Notes: a model not told the origin generated them from the letters alone. A DNA stretch of 64,000 bases from Euzebya pacifica (GCF_003344865.1 NZ_CP031166.1:248001-312000); one strand, 5' to 3'; positions 22,941-31,643 are shown, numbered from the stretch's first letter. Program-made: numbers and translations.

Positions 22941-24233
22941 TCAGTCGACGGTGACCCCGGGGTGCTGATCGGTGGTGTCCGGGCGGGGCTGCGGTGTGGC
23001 GTCGGGTGGGGTTCGGGCCGGCCGGAGTGCCTGGTTGGTGAGTCGGAGCGGCAGGATCGTGGAGGCGGTGAGCTGGATGATGCCGACGGCAACGACGGCA
23101 GGGCCGGTGCCGATGGCGGTGGCTGCGGCACCGACGGCGATCGCGGCTACGGGCGCTGATCCCCAGGCGGCCATCCGCACGATGGAGGTGGCCCGCCCGA
23201 CCATGTCGAGGGGGATGATCCGCTGGCGGGCCGCCGCGAGGCCCACGTTGGCGGTGCCGATGACGGTGCCGATGACGGCCATGGCGGCACCGGCGGTCGC
23301 GACGCTGGTGGTGGTTCCCAGCAGCAGGTAGCCGGCACCGACGATCGTTCCGCCGCCCATGAGGACGGTCCGCAGGGCCAGCCGAGCGAAGACCCGTTCC
23401 GAGATCGCCGCGCCGATGGTGTTGCCGATGGCAGCGGCGACGAGGACGACACCAAGGGCGATCTCGGTGGCGTCGTAGCGGCGCAGGACGAGCAGGACGA
23501 TGGCGGCCATGACGGCGGCGTGGGTGGCGGAGAAGGCCAGGAGGATGCCGGTGAGCCGCCGCATGGTGGGGTGCTGGGCGAACCAGCGCAGCCCGAGGCG
23601 GATGTCGTGCCGCATGGTGGTGTTGGTGGCCGGGTCGGGGCTGGTTGCTGGGCTGTCGGGGGCAGAGGTGCGGAACAGCTGTGCGGAGCCGATGTAGGTG
23701 ATGGCGTCGATGGCGAAGGGCAGCAGCGTCGAGACCCTGAACAGCACACCGCCGAGGGCGGGGCCGAGGAGGTGCTGGGTGACGGTCATGGTGGTGAACA
23801 TCCGGCCGTTGCCGCGCTCGAGCTGGTCATCGGGAAGCAGCCGGACGGTGGCGGCGTCGAGTCCGGCGGTCACGAGGGCGTCGCCGGCACCAATGGTGGC
23901 GGCGGCCACGAACGCGGCCGGGATGACGGCGGTGTCGGTTGTGATGGCGATCACGAGCAGACCGATGACGGCAGCGCGGATCAGGTCGATACGTGCCAGG
24001 AGTCGGGCAAGGGGATAGCGGTCGACGGCAGCGCCGGCTTGAAGGCCGAGAAGCAGCCATGGGGCCCCTTGGACGGCAGCGATGCTGGTGACGAGCAGGG
24101 CCGATCCGCCGCGGGTGGCCAGCAGCAGGGGGAGGGCCACCTCGACCAGTCCGTCGCCGATGCCGGAGGTCCCCGCGCCACCCACGAGTCGGGTGAACCG
24201 GCGGGGGAGTTGCGTGTCGTTTGAGGAGGTCAT
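22941..24233 (-). CDS. MFS-family transporter
   Basis: A 430-residue integral membrane protein with about 12 hydrophobic segments and the arrangement of MFS multidrug or siderophore exporters (MFS_3/enterobactin-exporter-like): TRLVGGAGTSGIGDGLVEVA at the start, AAVDRYPLARLLARIDLIRA in the first cytoplasmic loop (motif A region), GNGRMFTTMTVTQHLLGPAL in TM5, and a central basic loop near MRHDIRLGLRWFAQHPTMRR. Substrate unknown. Upstream on the same strand lies the repeat-peptide gene, but a strong terminator at 24314-24355 separates them, so joint transcription would need read-through. Confidence 0.85.
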   Translation of the reverse strand: MTSSNDTQLPRRFTRLVGGAGTSGIGDGLVEVALPLLLATRGGSALLVTSIAAVQGAPWLLLGLQAGAAVDRYPLARLLARIDLIRAAVIGLLVIAITTDTAVIPAAFVAAATIGAGDALVTAGLDAATVRLLPDDQLERGNGRMFTTMTVTQHLLGPALGGVLFRVSTLLPFAIDAITYIGSAQLFRTSAPDSPATSPDPATNTTMRHDIRLGLRWFAQHPTMRRLTGILLAFSATHAAVMAAIVLLVLRRYDATEIALGVVLVAAAIGNTIGAAISERVFARLALRTVLMGGGTIVGAGYLLLGTTTSVATAGAAMAVIGTVIGTANVGLAAARQRIIPLDMVGRATSIVRMAAWGSAPVAAIAVGAAATAIGTGPAVVAVGIIQLTASTILPLRLTNQALRPARTPPDATPQPRPDTTDQHPGVTVD

Positions 24234-24313
24234 TCGATCGTCGTCTTGGCCAGCGGGTGGGACGGGGCCCGTGTGATGGTCGGCCGGTTGCCGAACCTGG
24301 TTAGTGAGTGCAG

Positions 24314-24355
24314 AAAAAGGGCGACGACGTCCGGCGTTGCGGCCGGACGTCGTCG
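24314..24355 (-). terminator. Intrinsic terminator of the repeat-peptide gene
   Basis: A perfect 13-bp stem (24322-24334 with 24343-24355, 8-base loop) followed on the minus strand by CCCTTTTT (the A-run at 24314-24318 on the plus strand). It is the best intrinsic terminator in the window and sits 13 bases past the peptide gene's stop codon, before the MFS gene. Confidence 0.85.
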
Positions 24356-24368
24356 GAAGTGCGGAGGC

Positions 24369-24668
24369 TTAGGCGGCCGACATCACCCAGCGGGCACCAC
24401 GGCCGGTGTTGGGCTTGACCGCCGACATCACCCAACGGGCACCACGGCCGGTGTTGGGCTTGACCGCCGACATCACCCAACGGGCACCACGGCCGGTGTT
24501 GGGCTTGACCGCCGACATCACCCAGCGGGCACCACGGCCGGTGTTGGGCTTGACCGCCGACATCACCCAACGGGCACCACGGCCGGTGTTGGGCTTGACC
24601 GCCGACATCACCCAACGGGCACCGAGGAGGGCGAGGATGGTCACGGCAAGGATGGCAAGGAACAGCAT
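24369..24668 (-). CDS. Membrane-anchored peptide with six 15-residue repeats
   Basis: A 99-residue protein. Residues 1-15 (MLFLAILAVTILALL) are a hydrophobic signal or anchor. The rest is GARWVMSAVKPNTGR repeated five times plus a final GARWVMSAA. Repeat units differ only at a synonymous Arg codon (CGC or CGT). GGAGA six bases before the ATG sets the start, and a perfect terminator follows the stop, so it is a stand-alone, probably well-expressed gene. No lipobox or known peptide family was recognised. It could be a multi-copy peptide precursor, a repetitive membrane or wall peptide, or a product of recent tandem duplication. Confidence 0.75.
   Translation of the reverse strand: MLFLAILAVTILALLGARWVMSAVKPNTGRGARWVMSAVKPNTGRGARWVMSAVKPNTGRGARWVMSAVKPNTGRGARWVMSAVKPNTGRGARWVMSAA
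24376..24623 (-). repeat. 45-bp tandem repeat, 5.5 copies
   Basis: Exact 45-bp units start at 24376, 24421, 24466, 24511 and 24556, with a 23-bp partial unit at 24601. The only differences are A/G at the codon-third position near the start of units. The unit length is a multiple of three, so copy-number changes keep the frame of the peptide gene. Confidence 0.95.
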
Positions 24669-24815
24669 TCGGGTTCTCCCTGTGAGTGCCGAGCCTTGGA
24701 GCTCGGCGTGGACAGCCGAGACATTCCGAGGGGCCTCCCCCGGGGTCGGTGCGGCCGTGCGGGGGCCGACCCGGGAGGCGAATGCCGCTGTCATGCGGGA
24801 CGGAGACGGCCGACC

Positions 24816-25376
24816 ATGCACGCCATGCCCCCTGATGCGTTGTGGTCCCTTGGCCTTCTCTGCGCAGCGGCGGTTGTTGTACTGCTGCTGGACACGGTCC
24901 GACCGCACCGTCCCTCGAGGCAGCACCTGTCCCGTACGGCCCGGTTCGTCACCCACCGTCCCGCAGAGGTCGCAGCGGTGGCCGTGCCCCGACGGGGGGA
25001 CTGCACCACCGACGAGATGTGGGTCAACCGGATGCTGTCGTTGGTTGGGCTCCCGCTGGACACACCGGTGCGGCACGACGGGCCAGTTCCGTCACGTCAG
25101 GAGTTCGGCCTCACCCACGTGTACGAGCTCGCGTTGGGAGTGGCGTCGGCTGCCGCCGGACCGACCGCGACCGTCGGGACCGTCGTGGCTGCCATCAACA
25201 ACGTGCAGGGAACGACCGCACGCCAACCCCGGCAAGGTCGCTCAGACGGTGATGTGGTGCGGCGGCCGGTACTTCTTGGCCTTCCCGGTGGCGCTGATGA
25301 ACGCCGGACGGCTGTCGCCGGGCCTGAACATGGGGCCGTTGGCGGTCAGGAGACCAGCCAGTCGATCCCGGGGTAG
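24816..25376 (+). CDS. Membrane-anchored protein, C-terminus doubtful
   Basis: The frame starts MHAMPPDALW with one membrane span (LGLLCAAAVVVLLLDTVRP) and a soluble part (CTTDEMWVNRMLSLVGLPLD, FGLTHVYELALGVASAAAGP). Coding bias is strong up to about 25205; the last 55 codons then read through the shadow of the convergent genes at 25242-25762. The original 3' end may have been lost or moved by a frameshift. It is divergent from the repeat-peptide gene, 147 bases apart. Confidence 0.5.
   Translation: MHAMPPDALWSLGLLCAAAVVVLLLDTVRPHRPSRQHLSRTARFVTHRPAEVAAVAVPRRGDCTTDEMWVNRMLSLVGLPLDTPVRHDGPVPSRQEFGLTHVYELALGVASAAAGPTATVGTVVAAINNVQGTTARQPRQGRSDGDVVRRPVLLGLPGGADERRTAVAGPEHGAVGGQETSQSIPG
25242..25331 (-). 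CDS. 29-residue basic peptide gene
   Basis: A short frame with nearly every third codon position G or C: MFRPGDSRPAFISATGKAKK then YRPPHHITV. It starts 14 bases after the stop of the gene at 25346 and overlaps the doubtful 3' end of the plus-strand frame at 24816. No ribosome binding site stands out apart from the tight spacing. Possibly a small nucleic-acid-binding peptide, or the displaced C-terminus of the upstream gene. Confidence 0.4.
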   Translation of the reverse strand: MFRPGDSRPAFISATGKAKKYRPPHHITV

Positions 25377-25762
25377 CGGCGGGGGAGTGGGGCGGGGTCG
25401 TCCAGCCACTGGTCGGTGACCGCCGATGGGCTGGCCCCAGCGAGGTGCCGCAGCCGGCGGGCCACCGCATGCCTGGTGGCGCGCCGATCGACCTGCACCC
25501 TGGCGGCGTGGGCCTTGGCGTTCCACCGGCGGGCCGGGTCTGGGGGTGTGTGGCGGGTGATGACCAGGTCGCCCTCGCGGATGCGGGTCGCCGCGACGTC
25601 ACGGTCGGGGCAGTGGCCACCCGGATGATCCTGGACAGGCACCCGGCAGCGGATGTCGTAGTGGGCAGCATGCATGCCCGTGGGCGAAGGGGGCATGAAC
25701 GGACAGCCATCCCGCCAGCGTGGACGGGGATGGTGAAGGGAGCGGGACACGACGGCCTCCAT
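25346..25762 (-). CDS. Basic protein with Cys pair, plasmid-type
   Basis: A 138-residue Arg/His-rich protein: RPRWRDGCPFMPPSPTG, YDIRCRVPVQDHPGGHCPDR, REGDLVITRHTPPDPARRWN, then HAVARRLRHLAGASPSAVTD. A C...C...C pattern in the first half and the RxGDLVxxRH stretch resemble small Zn-binding proteins of actinobacterial mobile elements, but no named family is recognised. The ATG at 25762 is chosen as the first start with coding bias after it. Confidence 0.55.
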   Translation of the reverse strand: MEAVVSRSLHHPRPRWRDGCPFMPPSPTGMHAAHYDIRCRVPVQDHPGGHCPDRDVAATRIREGDLVITRHTPPDPARRWNAKAHAARVQVDRRATRHAVARRLRHLAGASPSAVTDQWLDDPAPLPRRYPGIDWLVS

Positions 25763-25959
25763 GCGGGGTCGTGCCGCCCGGCGGGTCCGGGGCGGCGTCA
25801 TCTCCGCATCCCGTCCACACCTCCTCCTTCACACCGTCGTTGTCGCAGCCGGCCAGTATGCGCCGTGCCCGACGCCGAAGCCACCTCAAGTGACGGCCCC
25901 AGCACGTCACCCCGTGGTGGAGGGTCCGGCCGCCAGTTGGTTCGAGCTCGTCGTGGGCC

Positions 25960-26616
25960 TCAGCGATCGGCGGCGGCCATGACGGTGTGCACCACGTCGT
26001 GGGGCAGTCCGGTTGCGGTGTCGCCGTCCAACGGGCCCGGGGCAGGCCGGTGGGGCCCATCGATCCGTGCGGCGTGGACGCCGCAGACGAGGATCACACC
26101 GTCCTTGTCGACACGGGCACGCCAGCCCTTGGTGGGCAGGCCGTGACGCTTGAGCCACCGGTACACCGTGGATGCCGACGTGTTGAGCCGTTCCGCCACA
26201 CCGCCCGCGCCCCTGGCCCCGACTTCGAAGGCCAACCAAGTGCGGTCGCCGAGCCGTTCGTTCCGCGTCGGGATGCCATGACGGTCCATTGCCGACCTGA
26301 CCGCCGATGGCGACACCCCGACGGCAGCACCGATGACCTCAAGGGAGAGGCCGTCCTCGTAGTAGCGGTCGAACAGCCATCTGGCGTCATCGAGCTCGGC
26401 TGGGCGGTTACTGGCGGCGTGCTGCTGGCGGGCCGTGACGCAATCCCTTCGTGGGATGCCGTGCGACTCCATCCAATGCCCCACCGTGGAAGGGGCAACC
26501 CCCAGCTCCTTGGCGATCTCGCGTCGCGACAGCAGCCGAACGTGGTACGCCGCATGCAACCACTCCGGATCCCGTAGGAGACCAAGAGAGAATGTCGAGG
26601 CAGAGGAGACCGGCAT
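25960..26616 (-). CDS. Tandem helix-turn-helix protein, three units plus tail
   Basis: A 218-residue protein with three HTH units: WLHAAYHVRLLSRREIAKEL, GVAPSTVGHWMESHGIPRR; WLFDRYYEDGLSLEVIGAAV, GVSPSAVRSAMDRHGIPTR; WLAFEVGARGAGGVAERL, NTSASTVYRWLKRHGLPTK. The last 50 residues hold VDKDGVILVCGVHAARIDGP and a helical end (LPHDVVHTVMAAADR). It belongs with the proteins at 19375 and 22552. A -10-like CAGAAT (minus strand, 26625-26630) lies eight bases before the ATG. Confidence 0.7.
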   Translation of the reverse strand: MPVSSASTFSLGLLRDPEWLHAAYHVRLLSRREIAKELGVAPSTVGHWMESHGIPRRDCVTARQQHAASNRPAELDDARWLFDRYYEDGLSLEVIGAAVGVSPSAVRSAMDRHGIPTRNERLGDRTWLAFEVGARGAGGVAERLNTSASTVYRWLKRHGLPTKGWRARVDKDGVILVCGVHAARIDGPHRPAPGPLDGDTATGLPHDVVHTVMAAADR

Positions 26617-26913
26617 GCGTGTCGATTCTGTCGGGTGACTGCGGATTGCGTTGACTTCACCCCAGCGATGCCCACACGGGCGGACCTGTTCCCAACTATC
26701 CCACAGCAGCGTGGCGGAGCAACCCCGCCCTGACATGCGTTCCTGGCTCGAACGGGTCGCAGTCGCCGCAACGCGCAGCACATCTTCCGAGGAGAGGCCT
26801 GGTGGTGGACGACACGCCAGATGGGGCGCCAAGGGGGCGGTCGTCGCCCGAGGGCGGAGTCGCCGGGTTCTGGTCTGTCCGCATGGTGGCGAGCCCGGCA
26901 CCCCACGGCATGG

Positions 26914-28704
26914 CTACTGCGCGGGTCGGCCCAGCAGGCGTTGCTGCTCAGCCAGCAGCGCCGTTGCGGCTTCTGGGTCGTCCTTCATCGCGGCCAGTTG
27001 CCGCTTGACCTCGTGGCTGTCCCGGCGGGCACGCGCGGCGGTCAGCGCCTCGACCAGACGGGCCACCGACCGTTCGTCGCACGGACTCGGTGGCGTTGAC
27101 AGGGCAACCCGTCCGATCACCGACCGGACCTCGTCATCAGCAGCCGCGTTCAGGATCCTGTCGATCCCGGCGCCCGGCCCACCCGCCGCCATCACCGCAG
27201 TGAAGACCTGGCGGGCCGCATCCGCCAGGAAGTCGTCGGCGACGACCGTCTCGAACCGTCCGGCGAACAGCTCCGGCTGGTTCAACGCCACCCACAACAC
27301 GTGCGCCTCGATGCGCTTGCGGCGGGCGTCGGCGACCTGACCGGCCCCCGTTGGCTGCTGGCCGGCCGAGGGGGCAGCGGTCAGGTCGACCCCGTCCTCC
27401 TGTGCTGCCCGGCGGACCGCGTCGGCTTCGAAGCCCGTCACGGCCGCGACGGTGTCCACCGCCGCGATCCGCTCGATCACGTCGCCCACCCGGCCAAGGA
27501 CGCCAACGGCGGCATGCAGCCGCTTGGCGCGGCCCCTGGCGTCATCGGCCGCGACGCCGTCGATCTCCACCGCCACGGCGTGCTCGAACCCATCGACCGC
27601 CCTGCCGAGGACGTCCATGACCGCTGCGGCGCCCTCCGCTGCCAGGTCGGCCGGGTCACGGCCTTCAGGCAACAGCGCGACCCTCACCCCGATGCCGTGG
27701 CCCTGCGCGGCGTCCCAGGCGCGGACGGCGGCCTTCCGGCCGGCCTCGTCACCGTCGGCCATGACCGTGACGGTGTCGGCCACCCTGCCGAGCTGGCGCA
27801 TGTGACCGGAACCGATCGCGGTGCCGCACGCCGCGACCACCGTGTGGAACCCGGCTTGATGGCAGGCCATCACGTCGGTGTAGCCCTCCACCACGATCGC
27901 CTCATCGGCCTTGGCGATCGACTTGCGGGCCAACCCGAAGCCGTACAGCACCTCGGTCTTCTTGTACAGCTCGGTCTCCGCGGTGTTGACGTACTTGGGG
28001 ACCTTGCCGCCGAACCCGTCGTCGAGTTCCAGCGCACGGCCGGCGAAGGCGATGATCCGGGTGCCAGTCGAGTCGGCGATGGGGAACATGATCCGGTTGC
28101 GGAACGCGTCGGTGATCCGGCCGCTGTCCAGCCGCCGGATGATCCCGGCGGCCAGCAGCAGTTCGTCGTCGAACCCCTTGCCGTGCAGGTGCCGTCTGGC
28201 GGTGTCGGGTGCCTCGTGCGTCCAGCCGACACCGAACACCTCAAGGGTGCCGGCGGTGAACCCGCGGTCGGCCAGGTACTCGCGGGCCTTGCGAGCCCCA
28301 TCGACGTCGGACCGCAGCAGTTCCTGGTACAGCGCGGCAAGCTCGGCGTTGGCCGATGCGATCCTCGACCGCAATCCGGCCCGTTTGCGCTCCTCCCCGG
28401 ACTGCTGCTCATAGGACAGCGTGAACCCCGACAGTGCCGCGAGCCGTTCGACCGCCTCGATGAACGACAGGCCCTCGATGTCCTGGACGAACTTGATCGC
28501 GTCCCCGCCCACACCGCAGCCGAAGCAATGGAAAACATTGCTCCCGCCGGGGCCGCCGACGGAGAAGCTGGCGCTCTTCTCGTCGTGGAATGGACAGCGT
28601 CCGACGAACCGGCTGCCCTGCTTCTTCAGCCGGGTGTAGCGGGACGCGACGGCGACGAGGTCGGCGTGGTCTTTGAGCTGGTCGATGTTGGCGATGTGGG
28701 CCAT
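26914..28704 (-). CDS. dnaG: DNA primase DnaG
   Basis: A 596-residue full-length bacterial primase that lays RNA primers for replication. The CHC2 zinc finger is C37-P-F-H40 ... C60-F-G-C63. The RNA-polymerase core has FRNRIMFPIADSTGTRIIAF and ALELDDGFGGKVPKYVNTAE. The TOPRIM metal site is VVEGYTDVMACHQAG and VMADGDEAGRKA. The C-terminal helicase-binding region (about 450-596) is present but diverged. It could be the host's only primase or a second, element-encoded copy; the surrounding plasmid-type genes favour the latter. The ATG at 28704 starts a typical DnaG N-terminus (IDQLKDHADLVAVASRY). Confidence 0.93.
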   Translation of the reverse strand: MAHIANIDQLKDHADLVAVASRYTRLKKQGSRFVGRCPFHDEKSASFSVGGPGGSNVFHCFGCGVGGDAIKFVQDIEGLSFIEAVERLAALSGFTLSYEQQSGEERKRAGLRSRIASANAELAALYQELLRSDVDGARKAREYLADRGFTAGTLEVFGVGWTHEAPDTARRHLHGKGFDDELLLAAGIIRRLDSGRITDAFRNRIMFPIADSTGTRIIAFAGRALELDDGFGGKVPKYVNTAETELYKKTEVLYGFGLARKSIAKADEAIVVEGYTDVMACHQAGFHTVVAACGTAIGSGHMRQLGRVADTVTVMADGDEAGRKAAVRAWDAAQGHGIGVRVALLPEGRDPADLAAEGAAAVMDVLGRAVDGFEHAVAVEIDGVAADDARGRAKRLHAAVGVLGRVGDVIERIAAVDTVAAVTGFEADAVRRAAQEDGVDLTAAPSAGQQPTGAGQVADARRKRIEAHVLWVALNQPELFAGRFETVVADDFLADAARQVFTAVMAAGGPGAGIDRILNAAADDEVRSVIGRVALSTPPSPCDERSVARLVEALTAARARRDSHEVKRQLAAMKDDPEAATALLAEQQRLLGRPAQ

Positions 28705-28866
28705 CGGGCGTGTCCGGGTCGGGAAGTGGTGCAGCGGGGTTGACGGTACTTGCGGGTGCCGACGTCGCCGCTGAGCGGGCAGACCTCCTCCCCGCCCTGA
28801 AGGCGGCAAGGGCCTTGTGGGCCAGTTCGGCGAGTCGGCCAGTGGAGTCATCGGCCATCACGCTCC

Positions 28867-29058
28867 ATGGTCGCCCACGCCACCAACACCACCCGCCTCT
28901 CTGTGCTCGCACTTCTAGCACTTGCCGTCGTCGGTGGGTGCGGGTACAGTGGTGCCAGACAGGGCGCAGGTCGTGCCCTGAGCCGGCGAGGCAGACCGGG
29001 TCCCCGACCCCGCAGCCGTTACCAGCCGACCACACCCGGACCGGGACGACCCGTGTAG
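28867..29058 (+). CDS. Possible small lipoprotein
   Basis: A 63-residue frame with a plausible lipoprotein signal (LSVLALLALAVVGGC, Cys25) followed by an Arg/Pro/Gly-rich tail of poor coding quality. No ribosome binding site. The signal is convincing; the tail looks like shadow sequence, so this may be a degraded or chance ORF between divergent dnaG and the 29164 gene. Confidence 0.35.
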   Translation: MVAHATNTTRLSVLALLALAVVGGCGYSGARQGAGRALSRRGRPGPRPRSRYQPTTPGPGRPV

Positions 29059-29163
29059 ATCGCGCCAGAACGGCTTCCTGTCACCTCCGTGCAGGCCGGC
29101 CCGGTGCGGCGTCGGGGACGCAACCGGGGAACCACCAGGCGGTGGTGCCTGCAGGAGCAACAG

Positions 29164-30471
29164 ATGAGCACGATCACCATCGACCCGTACGCGTCCACGA
29201 CGGCTGCCGCGCATGACCTGGCACGCGACGTCTTCGCCGCCGTTGACCGCCACGGCACCGACGTCGAGGTCGACCACATCGTCGTGTACTTCGACGTGAC
29301 CGCCGGCGATGACACCGGCCGGGCAGAGGACGGCCACCCGATCGGCTGCGTGGCCCTGCGCGACGCCGACGGCGGTCACGTCGACCCGTCACGGAAGCTG
29401 CGCCACGACCTCGACGAGATCCGCGACAGCTGGTCGATGCGGGAGGAGTTCGCCGGGTTCGGAGCCGCCGTGCTCGCCAACCTCACCTGGGAGCTGAACC
29501 GTCCCCACGGCCCGGCTGTCGAGGCATGGGTGGAGTTCGCCGAGCTCGCCAAGACCTCCCCTCGGGTCGACATCTCCGGCTGGTTGTCCCAGCAGGACCC
29601 CGCCGACATCGACGACCTCCGTGACGACGACTGGCAGATGTCGGTGCTGCTGGACGAGGCGGCCGACACCCACCCCGACCTCGCCCGCTGGATGGCCATG
29701 GCCCACGAGTTGGGGGAGGACTGCTGCGTCCGCGTCGACACCATCGACGCCAACGAGTGGGCAGCCGGGATGGACCGCCGTCTCGTGGGCCCCGACACCT
29801 TCGACGCCGCCCGCGCCCCGTTCGACGAGGCGGCCGACGCCCTGTTCTTGCGTATCGCGGCCATCGCGATGGACCACGGCGAATCTTCGTGGCGGCTGGT
29901 CTCGATCGACCCGTCAGAGGACAGACGGGGCCTGCGGATCAGCACCCGCAACAGCGAGTTGTCCACGGTGTCGTTCGGGCTGTTCTACGCCCATGGCGTC
30001 GACGCCGAACCAGGCACGCCCCTGCCGGCCTCCTACGACGCCATCGGGGCGGCGATCGCTGAACTGATCGACTTCGACGCACTCGAGGCGTTGGACGACC
30101 GGGTGTTCCGCCACCTCGGCTGGATCAGGCGGCTCGCCGGATCCGCGCCCCGCCGGCCATCCGAGCAAGGCACCACGGGGATCCCTGCGGGGAAGCGGAA
30201 GCGGATGCGCCGCCGACTCATGGAGGCCTTCGGGGCCAAGCGGGCCACGGCAGAGAACTGGCTGAACAACCCGGCGTCGGCCCCGGAGGCAGCCGCGGAC
30301 TACATCGGGTCGGGCCTTGTTCCCCTACCGGTGGCAGAGGGCGAGCACCGCATCGAGCTGGCCGACTTCGAGCGGATCAGCGACGGAGCGGACGGACACC
30401 TGTCGGGTCCCGTCGAGGTCCTGGTGGCCGTCACCGAGGACCGTTCGGTCACCGTGGCCACCGTGGGGTGA
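29164..30471 (+). CDS. Large acidic protein of unknown function
   Basis: A 435-residue acidic cytoplasmic protein. It shows alternating helix and strand segments (VDHIVVYFDVTAGDDTG, WSMREEFAGFGAAVLANLTW, WRLVSIDPSEDRRGLRISTR) and a basic patch, GKRKRMRRRLMEAFGAKRAT with AENWLNNP, that could bind nucleic acid. No family or catalytic motif recognised. CAGGAG six bases before the ATG sets the start; the open frame upstream lacks bias. Confidence 0.65.
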   Translation: MSTITIDPYASTTAAAHDLARDVFAAVDRHGTDVEVDHIVVYFDVTAGDDTGRAEDGHPIGCVALRDADGGHVDPSRKLRHDLDEIRDSWSMREEFAGFGAAVLANLTWELNRPHGPAVEAWVEFAELAKTSPRVDISGWLSQQDPADIDDLRDDDWQMSVLLDEAADTHPDLARWMAMAHELGEDCCVRVDTIDANEWAAGMDRRLVGPDTFDAARAPFDEAADALFLRIAAIAMDHGESSWRLVSIDPSEDRRGLRISTRNSELSTVSFGLFYAHGVDAEPGTPLPASYDAIGAAIAELIDFDALEALDDRVFRHLGWIRRLAGSAPRRPSEQGTTGIPAGKRKRMRRRLMEAFGAKRATAENWLNNPASAPEAAADYIGSGLVPLPVAEGEHRIELADFERISDGADGHLSGPVEVLVAVTEDRSVTVATVG

Positions 30472-30567
30472 CGCCGGCCTGCAGCGCGGCTGCAAGTCCT
30501 TCCTTGCCGTGCGGACAGGGCGTGGCGCAGCCAGGCGGCCGCCCCACGCCCTGTCGGGCGGCTGCGG

Positions 30568-31608
30568 TCACCACGTGCCGTCGGTGACGGCGGCGGGGTT
30601 CACCTTCTTGACGTTGCCCGGCGTCACGGTGGCATTGTCGGCGTACGGGACGTCGTCGTTGTCCTTGCCGATCTCGGCGACCGACTTGATGCCGGCCAGA
30701 TCCGAGCCACCGTCGAGTCCGCTGCCGTCGGCGTAGCCCTCGAACCACGGGATGCCGTTGGCCTCGTACTCCGCTGCGGTCGGGGGGACGGTGGGCGGCT
30801 GCTGGCCGGTGACGTGCCGCCACACGGCGGCGTCGCAGAGGTGGACGTAGACCCGAGAGGGCTGGTCGGTGTCCCAGGCGTCGATGCCGTACGGGTCGGG
30901 GCGGATCTCCTGCCGCATCAGCCCACCGGCGGCCATCCCCATGTCGGCAGCCATGGGGGCCGGCATCGACGGGCTGGGGGCTGCGGCCATCGGCATGTCG
31001 AAGGAGCGGACGGCCGCGTCGGCGTTGCCGAATCCGAGTTCGGTCGCGCGGGCCCGTCGTGCCTGGTTGATCTGCTCGAACCGGGCGGCGGTGAGCGGGT
31101 AGGCAACGATCTGCAGGCCGCCCCATTCGGCGGTGCCGGTGAGTTGCTCCTCGACGGTGTAGCCGGCCCCGAGTGGCATGGCGACGAACTGGCGGATCCG
31201 TCCCTTGTCGACGGCGAACCCGTCGAGCCACGGTTGGGCGGGCACGACGACGTAGTCCTGGTCGTCGTCGTGGAGGTCCATTGTGAACGGTTTGCCGGTG
31301 ATGGCACAGCGCTTCCCGGCAGCGACCTTGAGGGCCCACGGGTAGTCGGTGGCAGCGAAGTTGATCCAGAGTGCTTCGGAGCGCCACATGGGCAGCACGA
31401 TGCCCTTGCGGGTGCGCCAGGCGTCGGGGACCCGGTCACCGAGGTCCTCGACGTGGCGGAGGGGAAAGCGGCCCAGGCCGGCGGGCAAGGGGTAGTCGTT
31501 GCCGTCGTCGGGGATCCGAAGGGTGCGCTGGAACTCGATGGAGGTGCGGGCGGCGGGGTGGGTGTGGGGGCTGGTGACGGTGAGGCGGTCGTTGGCGAGT
31601 TCGATCAT
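30568..31608 (-). CDS. Widespread conserved protein of unknown function
   Basis: A 346-residue protein with the hallmarks of a widely distributed but uncharacterised family: IEFQRTLRIPDDGNDYPLP, FPLRHVEDL, VLPMWRSEALWINF, QDYVVVPAQPWLDG, IRQFVAMPLGAGYTVEEQLT, RQEIRPDPYG and PPTAAEYEANGIPWFEGYAD. A Met/Ala/Pro-rich linker separates two conserved parts. AAGGAG six bases before the ATG at 31608 is decisive over the ATG at 31647. It is 35 bases downstream of an XRE gene on the same strand and likely controlled by it. The function of the family is not known to me. Confidence 0.75.
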   Translation of the reverse strand: MIELANDRLTVTSPHTHPAARTSIEFQRTLRIPDDGNDYPLPAGLGRFPLRHVEDLGDRVPDAWRTRKGIVLPMWRSEALWINFAATDYPWALKVAAGKRCAITGKPFTMDLHDDDQDYVVVPAQPWLDGFAVDKGRIRQFVAMPLGAGYTVEEQLTGTAEWGGLQIVAYPLTAARFEQINQARRARATELGFGNADAAVRSFDMPMAAAPSPSMPAPMAADMGMAAGGLMRQEIRPDPYGIDAWDTDQPSRVYVHLCDAAVWRHVTGQQPPTVPPTAAEYEANGIPWFEGYADGSGLDGGSDLAGIKSVAEIGKDNDDVPYADNATVTPGNVKKVNPAAVTDGTW

Positions 31609-31643
31609 CCGGGGCTCCTTCGGGGCTGGGTCGGGGGGTGGGG

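Noticed and set aside
24301-24615. 104-residue repetitive ORF in another minus-strand frame of the 45-bp repeat (and a repetitive plus-strand ORF over the same bases)
   Set aside because: Because the 45-bp unit is a multiple of three, every frame of the repeat is open. Only the frame starting at 24668 has a ribosome binding site, a sensible hydrophobic leader, synonymous-only variation and a terminator after its stop.
24376-24623. Tandem repeats as a possible CRISPR array or iteron origin
   Set aside because: Units are contiguous without variable spacers and lie inside a good coding frame with synonymous-only differences.
28409-28862. Minus-strand frame starting MADDSTGRLAELAHKALAAF before dnaG
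   Set aside because: The first 20 residues look natural, but the frame then runs inside dnaG with shadow composition and no stop until 28409.
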